DNA of 64,000 bases from Ruminococcus sp. (GTDB taxonomy: Bacteria; Bacillota; Clostridia; Oscillospirales; Ruminococcaceae), in the NCBI GenBank assembly GCA_017623515.1, contig JAGAOV010000008.1, positions 1-64,000 on the forward strand, read 5' to 3'. A program made the position numbers and the translations under genes. Under the pieces are notes generated by a model. It was not told where the DNA came from and searched no databases. It was given only the letters and a program-made list of their open reading frames with translations. The first letter of the stretch is position 1; each line of letters begins with the position of its first letter. Positions 41,783 to 52,872 of the stretch are shown here, one piece after another.

Positions 41783-43381
41783 TTATCGGCTTCTTCTGCG
41801 GATAGCTACGACTACGCCGCAGATAACAACAATGATCGGAATAACAAGCCATACTACCCACTTGATAACGTCGATCTGATCTGTTGTTATGTCAAGTGTT
41901 GACGCTGCAATAGACTTGGAGGCAATAACTGTGCCTGCTTCCTTGCCGCAGATGGTGTTCAGTGCGCTGATGACATACTGACCGTTGTTGTATGCTGCAT
42001 CGGATACAATGAGGGTATCCAGCATTGACAATGAGGAAAGAACCAGCATATCGCTTTCCTTGATAGTACCGTCAACATTCACCTGATTCTGAACAACACA
42101 TGCTGTTGTGTGAGCCTCCTTGACTGCCGCTTCATCCTCGGAGATTCCGGAATCTGTGAGGAGTACCTCGTATGAGCCCTCGGATGTCTGCCACAGCGGA
42201 ACAACTACCTTGCCGTTGTTGAGATTCTCTTCAATAATAGGTCTGCCAAAGGGTGCTACGATTGGAAGTGACGCATTCTCAAGGCTTCCGCTGTAGTCGC
42301 CTGTAACAACACTTACGCTGGGTGCAACCATTGACTGTCCTCTGTTGTAGTATACGTCATAGGTATTCACTACCTGACTCTTATCATCTGTATCAGTGAT
42401 AACGCTCTTTGAAATGCTGATGTTCCATTCCTTCAGGAATGCATCCAGATTAGGAGTGCTGCCCTGAGTATAGTCTGCGATATAGAGCATATGTCTGCCG
42501 TATTCGCCGCCGTTATACATGAAATCAGAGAGCTTCTGTACTGCGTCAACACTGAGGTCTGTTACAGGTGCAGGCAGTACCAGAATGTCATATTCCTCCG
42601 GACTAAGCTCTGCCGTAGCAATATCAATCTGTCTTTCAACATCATATCCATTGTCATCAAGAAGTGCGGAAAGTGCCTCCATTGCATAAGCATTGCCCTG
42701 TGTTGCGCTGAAAATATAATTCTCATTTGCAAGCTCAATAATACCAACGTTCATTACATTTGCGTCTGTAACGTTCATGATGGCATTTGTAAGCATCTGC
42801 TCGCCCTTGTAGCCTGTGATAATATCATTGAAGGTACAGTAGCCGTACATATAGTAGCTGTACATGTTGCTGTCGATGTCGAACATTTCAAGAAGACTGT
42901 AAACCTTTACTCTGTCGCCGGAGGAAACGATAACGCTTCCTGAACCAATATCTCCGCCGTACATTTCCTGATATTCTGCGAGAATATCAGGATCTTTTGT
43001 GGTATCAAAGTATGTTACACTGATATGGTCGGAGTAGTCCTCGTACTTTGCAAGAGTCTCTGAAACCATCATCTCTGTTGTTCCCAGAAGATCCTTGATA
43101 GTATCCTGTTCAACTGAAATTGCGATCTCTACATCCTGTTCGAGATTCTTTACATAGTCGATAGTCTCCTCGGAAACCGCATATACCTTGTCCGATGTAA
43201 GGTCAAGGCGCACATCCGCAAGCATGCTCACCAGAACATTTACAAGAACTACCACTACAATAACAATAGCTGTAACTGCTGTGGCGATAGAGCCGTATTT
43301 CAGCTTCTTGCGCATTTTCAGCTTCTTGTTCTGCTTTTCATTCATGATCTCTTCTGTTACAAAATCATTCTTATTCTTCAT
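41783..43381 (-). CDS. GldG-like ABC-associated extracytoplasmic protein
   Basis: A 532-residue protein with an N-terminal membrane helix (about 30-55), the typical GldG/ABC_transp_aux start VRLDLTSDKVYAVSEETIDY, a large extracytoplasmic domain and a C-terminal membrane helix (about 503-525) ending RRRSR. The GldA-F-G set powers gliding in Bacteroidetes but homologues in Firmicutes serve as ABC exporters of unknown role. Gap of 11 bases to the upstream permease gene. GGAGGG site before the ATG. Confidence 0.85.
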   Translation of the reverse strand: MKNKNDFVTEEIMNEKQNKKLKMRKKLKYGSIATAVTAIVIVVVVLVNVLVSMLADVRLDLTSDKVYAVSEETIDYVKNLEQDVEIAISVEQDTIKDLLGTTEMMVSETLAKYEDYSDHISVTYFDTTKDPDILAEYQEMYGGDIGSGSVIVSSGDRVKVYSLLEMFDIDSNMYSYYMYGYCTFNDIITGYKGEQMLTNAIMNVTDANVMNVGIIELANENYIFSATQGNAYAMEALSALLDDNGYDVERQIDIATAELSPEEYDILVLPAPVTDLSVDAVQKLSDFMYNGGEYGRHMLYIADYTQGSTPNLDAFLKEWNISISKSVITDTDDKSQVVNTYDVYYNRGQSMVAPSVSVVTGDYSGSLENASLPIVAPFGRPIIEENLNNGKVVVPLWQTSEGSYEVLLTDSGISEDEAAVKEAHTTACVVQNQVNVDGTIKESDMLVLSSLSMLDTLIVSDAAYNNGQYVISALNTICGKEAGTVIASKSIAASTLDITTDQIDVIKWVVWLVIPIIVVICGVVVAIRRRSR

Positions 43382-43392
43382 GCTATCCCTCC

Positions 43393-44130
43393 TTATCTCC
43401 AGCGGCGTGTTTCAAGCACACGGATCGTCAGGAAGTTGAACACTGCCGCAAAGCTTACATAGAACAGTACGCTTGAAAGGTCAAACAATCCGCATGTAAA
43501 ATCATAGAATTTATTATAGAAGGAAACAGCATTCATAGCTGTTGCAGCTGCGCTTACTACCGGCTGGAATATCTCCGGTACGCTTGCACCCTCAATAAAG
43601 CCTGCAAGAGTCTGGATAATGCACATTACAAACAGCAGCAGAAGACTGATGATGTATGCAATAAACTGATTCTCTGTCAAAGAGGAGATAAGTACGCCTA
43701 CAGAGATAAATGCTGCGCCCAGCAGGAACAGTGCGATGAAGTTTGCGACAACTATTCCCCATGTAACTGCGCCGAAAAAGCTGAGTATCAGGGCATATAC
43801 AAAGATAATTGCGATACCTATGGTATACATTGCAAGAGCTGCGAAATACTTGCCGAGAACGATTCCGCCAAGAGATACGGGAGCTGTGAGAAGTCCCTGA
43901 TCAGTCTTGTTCATCTTCTCTTCACTGAAGCTTCTCATTGTAAGCACCGGTATAAGCAGGAATCCTGCCCAGAAAAGCATTGAGAAAAAGCTTGCCATAT
44001 CTGCAATGCCGTATGACAGTGTAAAAATATAAAAGCATACACCTGCAAAAAGATAATAGATAGTAAGATATACATATGCAATGGGAGATGAAAAGAATGC
44101 TCCCATTTCACGTCTGAAAATAGCACCCAT
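43393..44130 (-). CDS. ABC-2 type permease (GldF-like)
   Basis: A 245-residue integral membrane protein with six hydrophobic segments and the ABC-2 pattern (IFRREMGAFFSSPIAYVYLT at the N-terminus, then RSFSEEKMNKTDQGLLTAPV between helices 2 and 3). It forms the channel of the exporter with the adjacent ATPase. Its start overlaps the ATPase stop by one base, so the two subunits are coupled. Confidence 0.88.
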   Translation of the reverse strand: MGAIFRREMGAFFSSPIAYVYLTIYYLFAGVCFYIFTLSYGIADMASFFSMLFWAGFLLIPVLTMRSFSEEKMNKTDQGLLTAPVSLGGIVLGKYFAALAMYTIGIAIIFVYALILSFFGAVTWGIVVANFIALFLLGAAFISVGVLISSLTENQFIAYIISLLLLFVMCIIQTLAGFIEGASVPEIFQPVVSAAATAMNAVSFYNKFYDFTCGLFDLSSVLFYVSFAAVFNFLTIRVLETRRWR

Positions 44131-45221
44131 TATTCATTTTCCTCCTCATTTTTTTCATTTTCCGCCTGTGCAGCAGCCTTTGCCGCAGCTTCCTCAGCCG
44201 CTTCCTCCGCAGCCTCTCTTGCCGCACGCTGATCCTCGGCTGTTACAAGATTTATTCTCGGTACAGGCTTCTTCTTTGTGTCCGGAAGATCCTCACCCAT
44301 TGTTATCTTCATGAAGATGTCCTCCAGAGTCATTTCATCCGGAGCCATCTTATAGATAGACCAGCCATGCTCCTTACACATTTCATTGAGCATTACTCTT
44401 ATATCTGCGCCGTCCTCCATAACTATCTCGTAGTCATAAAGTCCGCCTTCACGCTCCATATCAGCACGAACGCTCTTTACTCCGGTGATAAGGCGTATTG
44501 CACCAAGAACCTCGTCACGAACGCCGTCCAGACGAACTATCATGCGGTTTGTGCTTGTAACGCTCTTTGTGAGGTTTTCCATAGTGTCATCTGCCGCCAT
44601 CTTACCCTTGTTTATGATAATAACTCTGTCGCAGACTGCCTGAATCTCGGACAGAATATGTGAGGACAGAATAAGAGTATGACGCTTGCCCAGCTTCTTG
44701 ATAAGATTTCTTATCTCGATGATCTGCTTCGGATCGAGACCTACTGTCGGCTCGTCCAGAATGATAATGGGCGGATTGCCGATAAGAGCCTGCGCCATAC
44801 CTACTCGCTGACGGTAGCCCTTTGAAAGTCTGCGGATGATTCTGTGGGAAACATCGCTTATCTTACAGAGATTGCATATCTCCGCAAGATGTGACTTTCT
44901 GGGAAGCTTGCATTTCTTCAGGTCGTATACAAAGTTCAGGTATCCCATTACTGTCATATCCTGATACAGCGGCGGCAGCTCCGGAAGATAGCCGATATTA
45001 GCCTTTGCCTTGATAGGATCTTCCAGAATGTCAATGCCGTTGATAAGAGCCTGACCTGAGGATGAGCTGATGTAGCCGGTGAGCATGTTCATGGTTGTGG
45101 ATTTGCCTGCGCCATTCGGGCCAAGAAAGCCCAGAATCTCGCCGTCCTCAACAGTAAAGCTGATGTTGTCCACTGCCAGATGATCACCGTAATATTTTGT
45201 AAGGTTTTTTACCTCGATCAT
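44130..45221 (-). CDS. ABC transporter ATPase (GldA-like) with acidic C-terminal tail
   Basis: A 363-residue ATPase: Walker A GPNGAGKST, signature LSKGYRQRVG, Walker B IIILDEPTVGLD and the H-loop LSSHILSE. After the nucleotide-binding domain comes a DUF4162-like region and, from about residue 320, an Ala/Glu-rich tail (EEAAEEAAAKAAAQAENEK) that is longer than usual and probably a solvent-exposed helix. First gene of the Gld-like operon; GGAGGAG site upstream. Energises export together with the coupled permease. Confidence 0.9.
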   Translation of the reverse strand: MIEVKNLTKYYGDHLAVDNISFTVEDGEILGFLGPNGAGKSTTMNMLTGYISSSSGQALINGIDILEDPIKAKANIGYLPELPPLYQDMTVMGYLNFVYDLKKCKLPRKSHLAEICNLCKISDVSHRIIRRLSKGYRQRVGMAQALIGNPPIIILDEPTVGLDPKQIIEIRNLIKKLGKRHTLILSSHILSEIQAVCDRVIIINKGKMAADDTMENLTKSVTSTNRMIVRLDGVRDEVLGAIRLITGVKSVRADMEREGGLYDYEIVMEDGADIRVMLNEMCKEHGWSIYKMAPDEMTLEDIFMKITMGEDLPDTKKKPVPRINLVTAEDQRAAREAAEEAAEEAAAKAAAQAENEKNEEENE

Positions 45222-45311
45222 TGGTGTTCTCCTCCTTGAATATGCCGATGCACAAATTTACTGCAATTATAAAGCCTTATTGTGATAATACTGTGTTAGC
45301 GCACTGAAAGC

Positions 45312-46763
45312 TCAGGAGAGTCTTTCAATGCCTATGCGGATTCTGCGGAGAGTCTCCTCTTTGCCCAGAATTGCGCAAAGCTCTGTACCGCCGCCGGGTG
45401 TGCACTGTTTGCCGGAAACTGCTGTACGGAGAGGCCACAGCATCCAGCCGTTCTTGACTTCCAGTTCAGCAATAAGAGCAAACACCGCCTCGTGAATGCT
45501 GTCCGCTGTCCATGTCTCCAGATTCTCAAGAACAGGCAGAAGCTTCTGGAGTGCTTCAAGGGCAGTCTCCGGAGAAGTCTTCATCTTCTTGTGACGGTAC
45601 ATTTCAAGGTCGTATTCAGGCAGCTCGTCAATAAAGTCGATCTGCTCTGCAATATCGGTGAATATTTCAGTTCTCGGCTTCAGAACACGGCAGAGAAGTG
45701 CCATGTCAGCAATATCACGCTTCACAGCCTCCTTGATGTAGGGAACTGCGATTTCAGCGTACTGCTCCTCTGTGAGAGCCGCAACGTATTTTGCATTTAT
45801 TGCCTTCAGCTTCATGCTGTCGAAAATTGCAGGAGACTTGCTGATGCCCTTGATGTTGAAGGCTTCGCAGAGTTCAGACAGAGAATATATCTCCTGTTCG
45901 CCTGTAGGTGCCCAGCCCAGGAGACAGATATAGTTGATAACTGCTTCCGGCAGGTAGCCCTTTGCCATAAGATCCTGAAATGATGCGTCACCGTTTCTCT
46001 TGGAAAGCTTATGCTGCTGATCCTTCATAACAGGTGCGCAGTGGATGTATACGGGAACATCCCAGCCGAATGCCTCGTAGAGAAGATTATATTTCGGCGC
46101 AGAAGACAGATATTCGTTACCTCTGATAACGTGTGTGATACCCATTACATGGTCATCAACGACGTTTGCAAAGTTATAGGTAGGCATACCATCCGTCTTG
46201 ATGAGAACCTGATCGTCCAGAGTTGCATTTTCAACAGAAATATCACCATAAATTTCGTCATGGAATGTAGTTGTTCCGTCAAGGGGCATTTTCTGGCGGA
46301 TAACGTAGGGAACGCCTGCGTCCAGCTTCGCCTGAACCTCTTCCGGTGAAAGGTCTCGGCAGTGACGGTCGTACATGGGATCAAGGTGCGCTTCTTCCTG
46401 AGCCTTTCTCACCTCGTCAAGTCTGCACTTATCGCAGAAGCAGTAGTAAGCATGTCCTTTCTTCACAAGCTCCTCTGCGTAGGACTTGAACATACCCATT
46501 CTTTCCGACTGAACATATGGCCCTACAGGACCGCCGATGTCAGGGCCTTCGTCCCAGTTAAGACCTGCAATGCGGAGTGTATTATAAATAACGTCAACTG
46601 CACCCTCTACATAACGCTCCTGATCGGTGTCCTCAATTCTGAGGATGAAATCGCCGCCGTCCTTCTTAGCGATAAGATATGCGTAAAGGGCGGTTCTCAG
46701 GTTGCCGATATGCATGTAGCCTGTAGGACTTGGTGCAAATCTGGTTCTGATTCTTTTTTCCAT
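45312..46763 (-). CDS. gltX: Glutamyl-tRNA synthetase
   Basis: A 483-residue class I synthetase with the HIGH box as HIGN in [16 protein letters not shown], the zinc-type CYCFCDKC segment, and the KMSKS equivalent KLSKRNG. It charges tRNA-Glu and, in many Clostridia, tRNA-Gln as a substrate for GatCAB. It sits 17 bases downstream of ribF at the 3' end of the translation operon and 90 bases upstream of the ABC operon. Confidence 0.97.
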   Translation of the reverse strand: MEKRIRTRFAPSPTGYMHIGNLRTALYAYLIAKKDGGDFILRIEDTDQERYVEGAVDVIYNTLRIAGLNWDEGPDIGGPVGPYVQSERMGMFKSYAEELVKKGHAYYCFCDKCRLDEVRKAQEEAHLDPMYDRHCRDLSPEEVQAKLDAGVPYVIRQKMPLDGTTTFHDEIYGDISVENATLDDQVLIKTDGMPTYNFANVVDDHVMGITHVIRGNEYLSSAPKYNLLYEAFGWDVPVYIHCAPVMKDQQHKLSKRNGDASFQDLMAKGYLPEAVINYICLLGWAPTGEQEIYSLSELCEAFNIKGISKSPAIFDSMKLKAINAKYVAALTEEQYAEIAVPYIKEAVKRDIADMALLCRVLKPRTEIFTDIAEQIDFIDELPEYDLEMYRHKKMKTSPETALEALQKLLPVLENLETWTADSIHEAVFALIAELEVKNGWMLWPLRTAVSGKQCTPGGGTELCAILGKEETLRRIRIGIERLS

Positions 46764-46780
46764 GGAAGATTCTTCCCTTT

Positions 46781-47689
46781 CTATATGGATTCCGCAAGTC
46801 TCCGTGCAGTCTCACAATCCTGTGCAATGGCTGTGCGGAGTGCGGTTATACTTTCAAATTTCTGTTCCGGACGAATGAAGCGGATAAGCTCTGATGTGCA
46901 GTCCTGTCCGTAGAGATCGCCCGAAAAGTCAAAGAGATATGTTTCCGCAAGAGGAATATTCTCCTCGGAAACTGTAGGCTTTACGCCTATATTGGTTATG
47001 CCGTTATATACGCCCTCAGGCGTATGAACACGGCTGAGATATACGCCCTTTCTCGGCACAAGCTGTCCCTTTTTAAAGGGCTGATTTATTGTGGGAAAGT
47101 CTATAGTCCTGCCGAGAGCCTTGCCGTGAAGAACCTCGCCTGTCACTGCGTAATACCGTCCTGAAAGCTCAGCCGCCTTTTCCGGCTCGCCCGCTTTCAG
47201 ATGCTCTCGTATTCTGGTTGAGGAGACCTCCTGTCCGCCCTGCATTACAGCGTCCACGAGAACTGCTTCAAAGCCCATTTCCATGCCGAATTTTTTCAGG
47301 TCGTCAAAGCACCAGCCTGCCTTTCTGCCGAAACGGAAATCACTTCCGCAGAAAACCTTTTCCGCACGGAGCGTACCTGCAAGCACCTCACGGCAGAATG
47401 TTTCGCCGTCCATTTCCTGAATATCTGCAAAATCCGGTGAGTATACAGCCTCTATGCCCATACTCTCCAGAAGCCTCAGCTTCTGACTGTCGGTGCAGAG
47501 AAATTCAAATGGCTTGCCGTGCTTTCTTGGAAAGCTTTCCGTGCTGAAGGTAAATACCGCCGGAATAAGTCCGTCCCTTCTGCATTTTACCGCAGAATCA
47601 AGAATGCTTCTGTGTCCGAGATGCACTCCGTCAAAAAGACCAAGTGCTGCGGCACTTCTGCCGGAAAGAGGCTTTGTAACAGTTATCAT
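46781..47689 (-). CDS. ribF: Bifunctional riboflavin kinase / FAD synthetase
   Basis: A 302-residue protein with the N-terminal adenylyltransferase domain ([16 protein letters not shown]; later [12 protein letters not shown]) and the C-terminal flavokinase domain ([29 protein letters not shown]). It converts riboflavin to FMN and FAD. The truB-ribF order is the common Firmicutes arrangement; the gap to truB is 10 bases. Confidence 0.95.
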   Translation of the reverse strand: MITVTKPLSGRSAAALGLFDGVHLGHRSILDSAVKCRRDGLIPAVFTFSTESFPRKHGKPFEFLCTDSQKLRLLESMGIEAVYSPDFADIQEMDGETFCREVLAGTLRAEKVFCGSDFRFGRKAGWCFDDLKKFGMEMGFEAVLVDAVMQGGQEVSSTRIREHLKAGEPEKAAELSGRYYAVTGEVLHGKALGRTIDFPTINQPFKKGQLVPRKGVYLSRVHTPEGVYNGITNIGVKPTVSEENIPLAETYLFDFSGDLYGQDCTSELIRFIRPEQKFESITALRTAIAQDCETARRLAESI

Positions 47690-47699
47690 TGGGGTATCC

Positions 47700-48602
47700 T
47701 TACCTTTCCTCGAAATTCTTGTGACATCTCAGCTCGCAGGCTTTGAAGTCGGCTCTCGCCGTGCCGATAAATGCGCCCTCATTGCTGTAGACCGTATAAA
47801 GCTCCTGTCCGTCCTTTATATTGTGAATGCGCTTTAAATCAAGCTTCACGCCGTTCCGGTACATTCTGGACTGGACTTCATTAAGGCGAAGCTTAGGATA
47901 GCCCTCAAACAGACGTTCGGTAGGAATAATCAGCGATTCAAGAGTGCCGTTTTCTGCGGCAGCCTTTACCTCGTCAAAGGTGTAGCACTCACTGAGACAG
48001 AAGCCCGAAGCCTTTGTTCTGCAAAGAGCTGTCATAACTGCGCCGCCGCCGAGAGCCTGTCCCATATCAGAAAGGAGTGTTCTTATATAAGTTCCCTTGC
48101 CGCATGAAACGGTCATTTCAGCCTCCTGCTTTTCCTCGTCAAAGGAGTGAAGCTCCAAGCCGTAAACCTCAACATTACGAACAGGACGCTCCGCTTCAAT
48201 GCCCTGTCTTGCAAGCTCATAAAGACGCTTTCCGCCTACTGATACTGCGGAGTACATAGGCGGAAGCTGTTCGATTTTTCCCACGAACTGCGGAATAACA
48301 CTTCTTAAAGCGTCCTCGGTAACATGCATGTCCGGATATTCTGTGAATTCCTTGCCCCATATGTCAAGGGTATCGGATGAAAGACCAAACCTCACCCTTG
48401 CACGGTAGGTCTTGTCCTGATCCGGCATTATATCGCATGCCTTTGCCGCCGTTCCCACAAGCACAGGCAGAACGCCTGTTGCCATAGGATCAAGAGTTCC
48501 GGTGTGTCCGAGTCTCTTTATACGGAGGATTCCCCGAAGCTTTCCTATAACGTCAAAGGAGGTGAATTCCTCCGGCTTATTCATACAAAGGATACCGTTC
48601 AC
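47700..48602 (-). CDS. truB: tRNA pseudouridine-55 synthase
   Basis: A 300-residue enzyme with the catalytic motif GHTGTLDPMATGVLPV, in which D38 is the nucleophile that isomerises U55 of the T-loop. Later SGKGTYIRTLLSD-like residues (CGKGTYIRTL) bind tRNA. Its start overlaps the nrnA stop by four bases (ATGA). The C-terminal PUA-like segment is short. Confidence 0.96.
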   Translation of the reverse strand: MNGILCMNKPEEFTSFDVIGKLRGILRIKRLGHTGTLDPMATGVLPVLVGTAAKACDIMPDQDKTYRARVRFGLSSDTLDIWGKEFTEYPDMHVTEDALRSVIPQFVGKIEQLPPMYSAVSVGGKRLYELARQGIEAERPVRNVEVYGLELHSFDEEKQEAEMTVSCGKGTYIRTLLSDMGQALGGGAVMTALCRTKASGFCLSECYTFDEVKAAAENGTLESLIIPTERLFEGYPKLRLNEVQSRMYRNGVKLDLKRIHNIKDGQELYTVYSNEGAFIGTARADFKACELRCHKNFEER

Positions 48603-49564
48603 GCCTGCTCAAATCCTTTCAGTACAGCGTCTATGATAAGCTGCTTTGTTTCCTGAGGAGATGCGTATATGCTGCATCCTGCGGCTCTCTTATGACCGCC
48701 GCCGCCGAAGCTCTGGCATATCAGGGAAACATTCATATCCCCTGCGCTGCGCAGTGATATTCTGCATTCGCCGCCCTCACGCTCCTTGATAACTGCACCA
48801 ACCTCTGCTCCCTCGACCTGTAAGGGAAAGCCTGCAAGACCTTCAAAGTCGGATTCAGCTATGCCGTACTTCTCCATAAGCTCCTTTGTTATGGTTATAA
48901 CGGTAAATCTGCCGTCAGCAAAGCTTTCTATCTGCTCCGCAAGAAGTCCCTCAAGGCGAAGTCTGCCTATGCTCTTGATGGTGAACATTCTTCTGTTGAT
49001 GTCAGCATAGGGAATGTCGGGGTACATTGTCATTATCTCGGATACTATCTCAAAGGTACGTGCCTTTGCGTTGTCATGCATGAAACAGCCTGTATCCGTT
49101 GCAATTCCTGTATAAAGGCACATTGCAATTTCTCTTGTGAATGGAATTCCCATTTCACGGATGACCTCATATGCTACCTGACACGCAGCGGCGGCATTGC
49201 CGTCGAGACAAAGCTCCTTTGCGTAGCCTGTATTGGATATATGATGGTCTATGCAGAGATCCACTCTGCCCTCATATTCTGTGAGATTCTCACCGAAAAG
49301 CTGTTCATCCGCTATATCCGCTGAAATTATCATCTCCGGATGGAATTCCTCCAGAGTTTCTACCTCCGGCATAAGGAAATGGAACTTCTCCGGTATCTCG
49401 TCACTGCAAAGCACTCTTGCCTTTCTGCCCATACTTCTCAGAGCATACATAAGGGCAAAGCCTGAGCCTGTGCAGTCGCCGTCAGGTCTTCTGTGAATGA
49501 GAATATGCGCACTCTCACACTCCAGAAGACGCTGTGCGGTTTCCTTTACTGTAAGCTCTCTCAT
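48599..49564 (-). CDS. nrnA: DHH-family oligoribonuclease / pAp phosphatase (NrnA-like)
   Basis: A 321-residue protein with the DHH-DHHA1 layout: HRRPDGDCTGSG, the metal triad DHHISNTGY and the C-terminal FGGGGHKRAAGC. NrnA degrades nanoRNAs and 3'-phosphoadenosine-5'-phosphate. It overlaps both neighbours by four bases (rbfA upstream, truB downstream), which is the conserved Firmicutes order rbfA-nrnA-truB. Confidence 0.92.
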   Translation of the reverse strand: MRELTVKETAQRLLECESAHILIHRRPDGDCTGSGFALMYALRSMGRKARVLCSDEIPEKFHFLMPEVETLEEFHPEMIISADIADEQLFGENLTEYEGRVDLCIDHHISNTGYAKELCLDGNAAAACQVAYEVIREMGIPFTREIAMCLYTGIATDTGCFMHDNAKARTFEIVSEIMTMYPDIPYADINRRMFTIKSIGRLRLEGLLAEQIESFADGRFTVITITKELMEKYGIAESDFEGLAGFPLQVEGAEVGAVIKEREGGECRISLRSAGDMNVSLICQSFGGGGHKRAAGCSIYASPQETKQLIIDAVLKGFEQA

Positions 49565-49941
49565 GCGTCCTGCTCCTCTTCTTCGGAAACTTCCTCAACA
49601 GAGGGCTGTACATTGTGGAGCATTTCGTTGATCTTAGCACTGTGTGCAATGGAATCATCCGCTATAAAGTGGAATGTGGGTACTTTACGCATCTTTATTC
49701 TGCGAAATACCTCTCGCTTTATATAGCCCTGTGCGCTTACAAGACCTTTCGCAGATTCTATTGCCTTATCCTGTCCGCTGAGACTTGATACGAAAACCTT
49801 GCAGTTGGAAAGGTCACGGGATAACTCAATGCGCACTATGCTCAGAAGCGGATCAATTCTCGGATCTTTAAGCTCTCTCATTATAGCCGTCAGCTCACGG
49901 AATAAGTCCTCCTCTGTACGGCTTATATTAAAACTTGCCAT
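49561..49941 (-). CDS. rbfA: Ribosome-binding factor A
   Basis: A 126-residue protein with the RbfA KH-like fold (DPRIDPLLSIVRIELSRDLS; FVSSLSG; RKVPTFHFIADDS). It assists late 30S maturation and 16S 5'-end processing. The tail (EEVSEEEEQDA) is acidic. Overlaps infB by one base and nrnA by four. Confidence 0.95.
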   Translation of the reverse strand: MASFNISRTEEDLFRELTAIMRELKDPRIDPLLSIVRIELSRDLSNCKVFVSSLSGQDKAIESAKGLVSAQGYIKREVFRRIKMRKVPTFHFIADDSIAHSAKINEMLHNVQPSVEEVSEEEEQDA

Positions 49942-52466
49942 CAGTCTCTGTATTCCTCCATAATAAACGCTTCAAAAATATCGCCTTCCTTGAAGTCACG
50001 GAACTTTTCGAGAGTGATACCGCACTCGTAGCTTTCTGTAACTTCCTTTACGTCCTCCTTGAAACGCTTCAGGCTTGACATCTTATCCTCGGCAATTACA
50101 ACGCCGTCACGTACAACACGGATCTGGCACTGTCTTGTAACCTTGCCGTTCAGAATATATGCACCTGCTACTGCGCCTACGTTGGAGATCTTGTATACCT
50201 GACGAACTTCGATACGTCCCATAACAACTTCACGGAACTTAGGATCAAGCATACCCTTCATAGCTGTCTCTACATCTTCAATAGCGTCGTAGATTACACG
50301 GTAGGTTCTGATCTCTACCTTGTCACGGTTAGCTGTTTCCTCTGCAATAAGGTCGGGACGAACATTGAAGCCAATGATGATAGCGTTTGACGCACTTGCA
50401 AGCATAACGTCGCTTTCCTTGATGCCGCCTACGCCGCCGTGGATAACTCTTACACGTACTTCATCATTTGTAAGCTTTTCAAGGGACTGCTTTACAGCTT
50501 CAACTGAACCCTGTACGTCAGCCTTTACTACGATAGCAAGCTCCTTCATTTCGCCCTCTGCGATCTGGCTGAACAGGTTGTCAAGAGTTACCTTCTGGTA
50601 TTCGTTGAACTTAGCCTGCTTAGCTTCATGCTTTCTCTGCTCAACGAGAGTTCTTGCAAGACGTTCATCCTCAACTGCGTTGAAAGTATCGCCTGCCTCC
50701 GGAACTTCTGCCATACCTGTAATTTCAACCGGTACGGACGGACCTGCTGTATCTACGATCTGGCCCTTGTCGTTGGTCATGGTTCTTACTCTGCCCACTG
50801 CTGTACCTGCAATGATAACATCGCCTGTATGGAGAGTACCGTTCTGCACCAGAACTGTTGCAATAGGGCCTCTGCCCTTGTCGAGTCTTGCTTCTACTAC
50901 AGTACCCTTTGCACGTCTTGCGGAGTTAGCCTTCAGCTCCTGCATTTCTGCAACGAGGAGAACGTTCTCCAGAAGGTCGTCGATACCCTGACCTGTCTTT
51001 GCGGATACCGGTACGCAGATAACGTCGCCGCCCCAGTCTTCACATACCATCTCATACTTAGTAAGCTCTTCCTTAACTCTGTCAGGATTTGCAGTTTCCT
51101 TATCCATCTTATTGATAGCAACGATTACAGATACGCCTGCTGCCTTTGCGTGGCTGATAGACTCTATAGTCTGAGGCATGATGCCGTCATCAGCGGCTAC
51201 TACAAGGATAGCAATATCAGTTATGTTTGCACCTCTTGCTCTCATTGCAGTAAATGCTTCATGTCCCGGTGTGTCAAGGAATGTTATCTGCTTGCCCTCA
51301 TAATTTACCTGATAAGCACCGATATGCTGTGTGATACCGCCGGCTTCTCCTGCTGTTACATGGGCATGACGTATGCAGTCAAGGATGGATGTCTTACCGT
51401 GGTCAACGTGTCCCATTACGCAGACAACAGGACACCTTTCCTCTGTATCCTCGCTCTCGTCAACCTCCTCAATAAGTCTTTCCTCAATAGTTACGATAAC
51501 TTCCTTTTCAACCTTTGCGCCCAGCTCTTCTGCAACCAGTGACGCTGTATCAAAGTCGATCTCCTCATTGATGGAAGCCATAACGCCCAGCATCATCAGC
51601 TTCTTGATAACCTCTGTAGCTGTAACCTTGAGTCTTGCTGCAAGCTCGCTTACCACGATAGTATCCGGAATGAGAACCTTCAGCTGCTGCTTTCTTGCTC
51701 TCTCAAGCTCAAGACGTCTGAGCTTATCCTGCTCTGTCTCCTTCTTGCTGGAGTACTTCTGCTTGTTTCTCTGTGCAGACTTCTGGTTTATCTTCTGCTT
51801 CTTTGAGGAATAGTTATCCTTGCCGTACTTGCCGGAAGATGCCATTTGCTCATAACGCTGATTGTACTTGTCAAGGTCTACATAAGAACCTCTTGTATCA
51901 ACAGTGCGTCTCTTTTCCACTGTAGAGCTGCCGCCTGTGGACATTTCAACCTCAACATGAAGTCTTTCGCCATGCTTCTGTGCTGCCTTCGGCTGCTTCT
52001 TCTTATCATTCTTACGTTCCTGCTGCTTTTCAGGTGCAGCTGCCTTTTTCTGTACTGCCGGCTTTTCAGTCTTCACTTCTGCATTCACTTCCGTCTTAAT
52101 TTCAGGCTTTGTTTCAGCCTTCTTTTCATTTTTCTTTGTCTTATTTACAGCTTTTGTATCTGCGGTTTCCGTTTTCTTATCTGTCTTCTTCATAGGCTTC
52201 TTCTTTTCCGGTTTTTTTTCTACGGGCTTCTCCTTTTTTTCAAATGCGCTTCTGGGCAGGCTTCGTGTTGCGAAATATTCATCAAAACTGCCTACCTGCT
52301 GCTCCTGAGTGAAATGCTCCAGAGCTGCGTTTACTTCATCCTCAGTAAGACCGGTGCTTGATTTCTTAGGCTTTTCCGGACTGAGTTTTTCGTAAAAGGC
52401 AATAAGCTCACTTGCCTCCATTCGCAGATCCTTTGCAACATCACTGAGTTTTCTCTTTTTAGTCAT
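49941..52466 (-). CDS. infB: Translation initiation factor IF-2
   Basis: An 841-residue GTPase. After an N-terminal IF2-N motif and a Lys/Glu/Ala-rich unstructured stretch (about 60-250) come a second IF2-N segment, the G domain ([21 protein letters not shown]) and the C-terminal domains II to IV. It delivers initiator tRNA to the 30S subunit and promotes subunit joining. The Lys-rich N-terminal region is encoded by AAG-rich repeats. Located in the standard nusA-ylxR-ylxQ-infB-rbfA order. Confidence 0.97.
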   Translation of the reverse strand: MTKKRKLSDVAKDLRMEASELIAFYEKLSPEKPKKSSTGLTEDEVNAALEHFTQEQQVGSFDEYFATRSLPRSAFEKKEKPVEKKPEKKKPMKKTDKKTETADTKAVNKTKKNEKKAETKPEIKTEVNAEVKTEKPAVQKKAAAPEKQQERKNDKKKQPKAAQKHGERLHVEVEMSTGGSSTVEKRRTVDTRGSYVDLDKYNQRYEQMASSGKYGKDNYSSKKQKINQKSAQRNKQKYSSKKETEQDKLRRLELERARKQQLKVLIPDTIVVSELAARLKVTATEVIKKLMMLGVMASINEEIDFDTASLVAEELGAKVEKEVIVTIEERLIEEVDESEDTEERCPVVCVMGHVDHGKTSILDCIRHAHVTAGEAGGITQHIGAYQVNYEGKQITFLDTPGHEAFTAMRARGANITDIAILVVAADDGIMPQTIESISHAKAAGVSVIVAINKMDKETANPDRVKEELTKYEMVCEDWGGDVICVPVSAKTGQGIDDLLENVLLVAEMQELKANSARRAKGTVVEARLDKGRGPIATVLVQNGTLHTGDVIIAGTAVGRVRTMTNDKGQIVDTAGPSVPVEITGMAEVPEAGDTFNAVEDERLARTLVEQRKHEAKQAKFNEYQKVTLDNLFSQIAEGEMKELAIVVKADVQGSVEAVKQSLEKLTNDEVRVRVIHGGVGGIKESDVMLASASNAIIIGFNVRPDLIAEETANRDKVEIRTYRVIYDAIEDVETAMKGMLDPKFREVVMGRIEVRQVYKISNVGAVAGAYILNGKVTRQCQIRVVRDGVVIAEDKMSSLKRFKEDVKEVTESYECGITLEKFRDFKEGDIFEAFIMEEYRD

Positions 52467-52566
52467 AGGCGAACCTCCTGTTCATGTCAGGGACTATCTT
52501 AATGACAGTCCAACAGCTCAATATATCTTTCTATATTAAGTGCCTTTACTGCACCTGTACGGATAT

Positions 52567-52872
52567 TCACTGGGAAAGCTCTCTGAGTTTTGCGGCGAAG
52601 CCCTCATCGCACACAGCAAGCACACCTGCTCTGCGTCCGACAGCTGCCGCTATATCGTCCATGGTAAATCCTGTTTCCTGCACAAATATTCCTGCCTGAT
52701 CAGAATGAAACAGAACCTCTTTCTTTGTTTTGGGAGATATGTCGCACGTAAGGAAAATACCCTTTACACGTCCGCCCTTTATCTCCTCCTTTGCAGGATC
52801 GAATCCCATTACAAGCTTTCCTGCCTTACGGCATATTGTCAAAAGGCTTATCCATTTCTCGCTGCAATGCAT
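52567..52872 (-). CDS. ylxQ: L7Ae-family RNA-binding protein (YlxQ)
   Basis: A 101-residue protein with the L7Ae/L30e pattern: LTICRKAGKLVMGFD at the start, GRVKGIFLTCDISPKTKKEV in the middle and VGRRAGVLAVCDEGFAAKL at the end. Family members bind kink-turn RNA. The GAGGAG site before 52872 and the position of homology set the start, which means it overlaps the 3' end of ylxR by 47 bases in another frame. The upstream-extended frame is a shadow of ylxR. Confidence 0.85.
   Translation of the reverse strand: MHCSEKWISLLTICRKAGKLVMGFDPAKEEIKGGRVKGIFLTCDISPKTKKEVLFHSDQAGIFVQETGFTMDDIAAAVGRRAGVLAVCDEGFAAKLRELSQ

Noticed and set aside
50320..52361. Long plus-strand open frames opposite infB
   Set aside because: Antisense shadows of infB with no ribosome sites or recognisable domains.
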